From Archegozetes longisetosus (taxonomy: Eukaryota; Arthropoda; Arachnida; Sarcoptiformes; Trhypochthoniidae): a stretch of 64,000 bases of DNA. Positions 59,385-64,000 of the stretch are shown here, one piece after another. Numbering within the stretch: position 1 is the stretch's first letter; every line of letters begins with the position of its first letter. The notes under the pieces were generated by a model. The model had not been told where the DNA came from. It was given only the letters and a program-made list of their open reading frames with translations, and searched no databases. The stretch covers positions 9,619,288 through 9,683,287 of the forward strand of contig JAEMBT020000009.1 of the NCBI GenBank assembly GCA_018873245.2. The letters run 5' to 3'. The translations under genes were made by a program, and so were the position numbers.

Positions 59385-61132
59385 CTTTATAAACTAATTG
59401 AGTAGTTATTGTGGGTTTTTAAAATTCAATATCGTTTACATAAATTAATATATACAGTAAATATTCATATATAATATACAACCAACAAAATATTTAGCCG
59501 AATATGCCTTTTTCAGCATCATTAAAACTTCGGTGATTCTGACCTATATTTATTCATATTTTTCAAACACATATGGACTTATAAATCTTTGATTGATCTA
59601 TCAGTATATACAGTGTGTAACACAATTAGGTATTACAAAGTAAAAATTTATCATGAAATGGTTTTTCAATAATTTCACAGAATAACTTTATAAAAATCAA
59701 GAGGTATAATGAAAGGTTATATGTTCGATATACCAGCCGTTCTCTTGATGGATACGACGAAGACGAAGTTTAAAATCGTCAATAACATTGAAACTTCAGT
59801 TCCAAAATCCCATAAAAATTCCAGTTAAAAATGAATATCGATTAATGTCAGGTCTGAGCAATGCGGAAAACCCAATAAGGTTGCCTCAAAGTTAGAAACC
59901 AAATCTTAGTTAAAATATATGATTTTGTGGTATTTTAATTTCGGGTTTGGTCGTGTCGTACACTTAGTTAAAGAAAATGCGTTGTATCGTTCTAATGGTT
60001 TTACTATCTGTTCTAATATGAGTACAAAGTTTTATGGTTTATTTAGTTTAACTCTCTTATATTTATACGTATTATACAGTTTAGACAAGCATTTAAAGAT
60101 TTCGTTGGTACGACCAAAAAGTAATCTTTAAATTAGCAATAAGTTTTGACGTATTAGGTCAAACCATAAGTAATTGCAAACTTTTTCATGTTTTATTATG
60201 AAAAAACTTGCAATTACTTATGGTTTGACCTAATATAATGTGATTTATGGAAATTAAAGTTTAGAAGTATAGGTTGTTACAAAAGTATAACAGTATAGGT
60301 TCAAATAAGAAACTTAGACGTTATTACAATATTTACTTCCTAATCTAATTATGCAATGTTTTTCGTAAGTCGACATTAAAATAAAGTTTTTTGAGGATTG
60401 AGGTTAACTACTGTGAATAAATCATTAAAAATATTATTTAAGATTCGATATACCATACCATCCTCTAATAGTTGTTAATAATCAGTTAATTTCTACTAAA
60501 AGTCAAATAAATTCAAATATTAGAAAAATTTGCAACACTGATGAGTATTATCTATGCTTAAGAAACTATTGATTATTCAGTTATATTCTGTATAAATTAT
60601 ATAGATATGATATGAGCTTTACATGTTTGTCAAAGTTCTAGAAAATTCAAATAAACCAAAAGCTTCATATTGATAAATCAATATTTCACTTTTCTTTAAA
60701 TTTTTTTTGAGAAAACTTAAACAAATCCTTGAGACTACAACTATTCAATAGAACTTTAATGTATGAAACCCCTTATTTTATGTTTGAGAGAGAAGATTTT
60801 TAATTAAATAAGATATAGAAATCGTTATTCAACGACCTACTTAATAAGTGTATAAAATTTCAAGTTCACAACTTGTGTCGTTCAAGTTTTATTCGCAAAA
60901 ATTTGGGTGGTTTTAACTACTTCAACTGCATTATATATCTATCGCTATAATGTGTTTTATTTGTTATCCTCGGTTACAATCAAAAATATTAGACACAAGT
61001 CATTGGGGACCAACTCTTCTTTAAATTAACCAACCCTGACCACCAATTGCATCACTTGACCTGCTTGAATGCACAATCACGTTAAAAGCAAACGATTATG
61101 TATTTTAATTGTTATATTCTTTATAGACTTAA
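59385..61132. other. Mixed remnants, no gene
   Basis: 59385-59460 continues the 5540-type flank. 59830-59990 and about 60930-60970 match GR 3' flank, but no GR exon lies between or before them. The remainder is unassigned. The 70-codon frame at 59919-60131 lies in the GR-flank repeat and is not supported. Confidence 0.45.
60154..60233. mobile_element. 80-bp hairpin MITE with TA flanks
   Basis: TTAGGTCAAACCATAAGTAA starts the left arm and its complement ends the right arm. Almost the whole element is a hairpin. TA flanks both sides, as in Tc1/mariner-derived MITEs. Confidence 0.85.
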
Positions 61133-61725
61133 AGGGTGCTCAGGAAATAGTGTTGATGTCGCTTAAACTACAAAAACATTATAATCTCTTTAATAAGAAA
61201 CACATAATTATATCAAAATAGTATCACATATGTTGATTATTAATCACTAGATTTGAGTGGAGCTAGGGGCTGCTGATATTCAATTAACCGCAAGCTTGTG
61301 CGCGCCTCCGTCATTATCTTTTGTGTACTATCTATCAACTTTATATGATATTCTTCGTCATATAACCCTAAAATTTTTTGTCTTGTTCCTTTACATTATT
61401 CTTGTAATTAAATTTGTATATAGCCCGAAATTTCTCAATAAAGTAGGCCTGGGATACAATAGGAGCATTTTCATTTTTAGCGATAAGGTGTAACCAGGTT
61501 CTAGTATTGTCCATATCCATAGTTTCGTCAAGTACACAACGCATTTCGTGAGTTCATTACGTTCAACTTTATTCATTTTTAAACCAGAATATAAATTTTA
61601 ACGAATTTTTATGCAAAGGTGTACCTAAAAGTGTATTTCTAATTCCAGATGCCATTGATCCTGTGCGTGACAATACGGCGTCGCACTTGATTTAAACTTC
61701 ATCAACACTATTGACCGAGCATCCT
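61133..61725. mobile_element. TTAA-flanked element, copy C (593 bp)
   Basis: Starts AGGGTGCTCAGGAAATAGTG and ends ...GACCGAGCATCCT, flanked by TTAA on both sides (61129-61132, 61726-61729). Longer than copy B because it keeps an internal stretch deleted there. The frames on either strand are not conserved between copies. It marks the left edge of GR unit 3, as copy B does for unit 2 and copy A for unit 1. Confidence 0.82.
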
Positions 61726-61729
61726 TTAA

Positions 61730-63593
61730 CTATTCATTAAATTAAAAATATTGTTTATAATTTTACTTTGTAACCTGATATGACCTCTGATTTTACAACC
61801 TTTAAATGACTGAAATCCATAAACAGTATCCATAATGTAATGCGTAATTAAAGTTTGAAGAATAAATTTAATTATCAATAGAAGTTTAATCTGATTAACC
61901 TTTATTTCAACCACTATCAGAAAAATAACTCAATGAGATTTTAGTTATTAAACTGGTTTCACAACTTCTTTACAATTACAAAGAGTTGACTTGTAATCGG
62001 CGGAGGTTTTCTTTATCTTTAAATTTTACAAGTATTCATCAAATACTTAATTCAAATTTTACATAATATAATTGTTTATTATTTGAAGTTTGATCATAGA
62101 ATTTTACTGCAATAATTAGCTCAATACTAATTTATTATCTTAGTCCTACAAATACGTAAAATTTGCTACAAAATAACTTCAATATTCGGTCACATCTTTT
62201 GGAAATTTCTTACATCGAAAAGTTTACATTAAATATTTTGAAAATTGAATTAACATTTATAATAAGCTCATAAAATAGTCTTAATCTAATCTCCTGGAAA
62301 TATTGACTAGAATTAATTTAAATTCAATTTTCATTATAATTATATTGCGCAATGGAATTTTGTGAGCATTCATTTCATTTCAAGCACATTATGAACTTAA
62401 TGCAAATTATTGATCGAAATAATACAATCGTATTAACACTTAAATTGTTAAAAAGTTCTTATTTATTGCGTTCCAGGAATGAAACACTAAACGTCAATAA
62501 GCTATCAATTTCTTTTTTTCAAATGAGTATAAGATATTTTGGTGAGAGTTGAGCGTGATGTAACCTTGCAATAAAAACTGAACCAATTGACCTAGAACCT
62601 ATAGTAAGGTGTCACTAGAAACCTCTGGCAAACCTAAATAGAATAATATCACATTTGGGCCCTGGGACTAAAGGAGACAAAGCTAGGCATAGGTCCTGAG
62701 TGTCTGGAACTAGGATCGCGTGTTGTATGTAAATGCGACCGGAGGTTCCAGTGGGGTTAACATATAAAATATGGTGGCTCTAGAGCTAGGTCTTGAGACA
62801 TTATTCAACTTTATTACTTAAGCGAAGTAGCCCATGATATTTAATTGTACCTATTAGGAACTCATTTGACCTAACCAATACGGACTCCATTTAACCTAAG
62901 CTGAAGTTAGCGTCAGATCGCTACGCCCGGAAAGCTCCGTGTTCCTCGCTTCGCGACCTGACGCAATTTTCACTTAGTTTAAATCATGCACGTGAACATT
63001 TAATTTTTTTACAGAGAAATTTGAATATGCAAGTTGGACTAAGATCCCAAGACCTAGCCCTAGAACCACCATATTTGATAATTGAACTCCACTCGAGGCT
63101 CCGGCCATATTGACACCCATTACACGGTGCTAGGTCCAGCCACTAGGGATCTAAGCCCAACTTTGTTCACATTGGTCCCGTGTCCAATTGCAATATCGTT
63201 CTATTCAGGTTTGCGAGAAGATTCCAACTATACCTTACTTTAGATTCTAGGTTAATTATTTCAGTTTTTATTGCAAGGTTACATCACGATCAACTCTGAT
63301 CGATATTTTTACTTCAGAGATATATACACTCGTATTGACAATTATACTATATATAAGTTTAAATTTTGAACTTTGGTAAGCAAGACGATTAATGGGACTT
63401 TGATAAGTGTTTATTGGGATAAATTTTATCTAAGTTTTATTAGTTCTTATCATGAAACCATTGAATGAACATCCATAAAATAATAGTAAAACTCAATAAT
63501 ATTCTCAATATTTTAGATATCATTTCGAAGCGCTTCGAAAGCTGTGTTTACATACTTTACAAATTTGATAAGTTTATTAAAATTGAAAACTGA
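61730..63593. other. Upstream region of GR gene 4
   Basis: Same duplicated region as 20455-22334 and 46743-48598, with the fold-back element at 62541. The 66-codon frame at 62352-62552 is part of this repeat. Confidence 0.7.
62541..63301. mobile_element. Fold-back element, copy 3 (761 bp)
   Basis: Same arms and central hairpin as copies 1 and 2. GATATTTT flanks both sides exactly (62533-62540 and 63302-63309). Confidence 0.9.
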
Positions 63594-64000
63594 ATGGCGT
63601 TTAATATAGAAAGTGATTTCGATCCATCGCAAATATTACCGTCAGAATTGTTAGTCACTTCTGCTGGATCTCATTTATATCTCAACGGTGTATCTCTTTT
63701 CCAAAACGGATCGATTAAAAGAAGCACATTTCATAATCCATTATTGGTTGTCATAGCGTATACGTTATTTTTGATTAAATCTATCATTTCTTTACTATTA
63801 CCAGAAGAAAATCCTGAATATTTCATAATAATTTTCGACTCCTCATACTTTATGAACGCGAGAATTCACGTCAATATCACATCAATAACAGTATCTTTCT
63901 TAGTCCTGATTACACATTGGATTCATTATAAAAATTACAAGAATAACGAATTCCCCACCTATTTGAAACCATTTGAGATGATGTCAGGACTCACTTCACC
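63594..64000 (+). CDS. Gustatory-receptor-like protein, GR copy 4 (5' part, runs off window)
   Basis: The ATG at 63594 opens MAFNIESDFDPSQILPSELL and stays open to the window end (135 codons), through GSHLYLNGVSLFQNG, the first helix (VIAYTLFLIKSIISLLL), the second (ITSITVSFLVLITHWIHY) and FEMMSGLTSP. It is very close to copies 1 and 3. The remaining ~270 codons and two small exons would lie beyond the window, so intactness is unknown. One substitution (FDSSYF for FDFSYF) is unusual for the family. Confidence 0.72.
   Translation, partial: MAFNIESDFDPSQILPSELLVTSAGSHLYLNGVSLFQNGSIKRSTFHNPLLVVIAYTLFLIKSIISLLLPEENPEYFIIIFDSSYFMNARIHVNITSITVSFLVLITHWIHYKNYKNNEFPTYLKPFEMMSGLTS

Noticed and set aside
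59919-60131. 70-codon frame as a small gene
   Set aside because: The first half is GR 3'-flank repeat shared with 23900-24000, where the frame is not conserved.

Overview
The window is eukaryotic nuclear DNA. It is strongly A+T-rich, the genes have short GT-AG introns (52-100 nt in the resolved cases), and the only intact housekeeping gene is a multi-exon sorting nexin of the SNX13 type. The rest is dominated by two divergent chemoreceptor-like families, ionotropic-receptor-like (IR) and seven-helix gustatory-receptor-like (GR), embedded in DNA-transposon remnants. This points to an arthropod, most likely a mite or other chelicerate: the GR-like proteins lack the insect C-terminal TYxxxxxQF signature. 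That assignment is inference from gene content and composition. It is not proven.

Layout. 1-685: nothing recognised. 686-4868: Snx13 orthologue in nine exons that I could join in frame (1,062 codons plus stop). 5715-8078: decayed hAT transposon with perfect 8-bp target duplications, sitting inside a duplicated IR flank. 8599-10434: a patchwork of an IR N-terminal piece, a beta-galactosidase (GLB1-type) fragment, a second copy of Snx13 exons 8-9, and a small inverted-repeat element. 11231-13564: IR copy 2 (three exons, one frameshift). 16380-18152: IR copy 3, split by a 1.05-kb inverted-repeat element. 20090-25850: first GR unit (intact gene 22335-23680). 26300-33207: IR copies 4 and 5 with several inserted elements. 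33738-46284: GR pseudogenes and fragments in alternating orientation (+, -, +), arranged as two large inverted duplications. 46344-51300: second GR unit (intact gene 48599-49944). 51493-53304: three different inverted-repeat elements in a row. 54355-57308: IR copy 6 (broken). 57840-61130: mariner and other remnants. 61133-64000: third GR unit, whose gene (start 63594) runs off the window.

How it works together. The only genes that look functional are Snx13, two complete GR-like genes of 408 codons each, and the 5' part of a third. All six IR copies carry a lesion or lack exons. Three GR units share the same ~2-kb upstream region, including an ~760-bp fold-back element at the same site with the same 8-bp target duplication; two other GR copies keep the unoccupied site. 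The window is therefore a record of repeated segmental duplication, inversion and transposon insertion building, and mostly destroying, a receptor cluster. I found no CRISPR, operon, rRNA or convincing functional tRNA gene.
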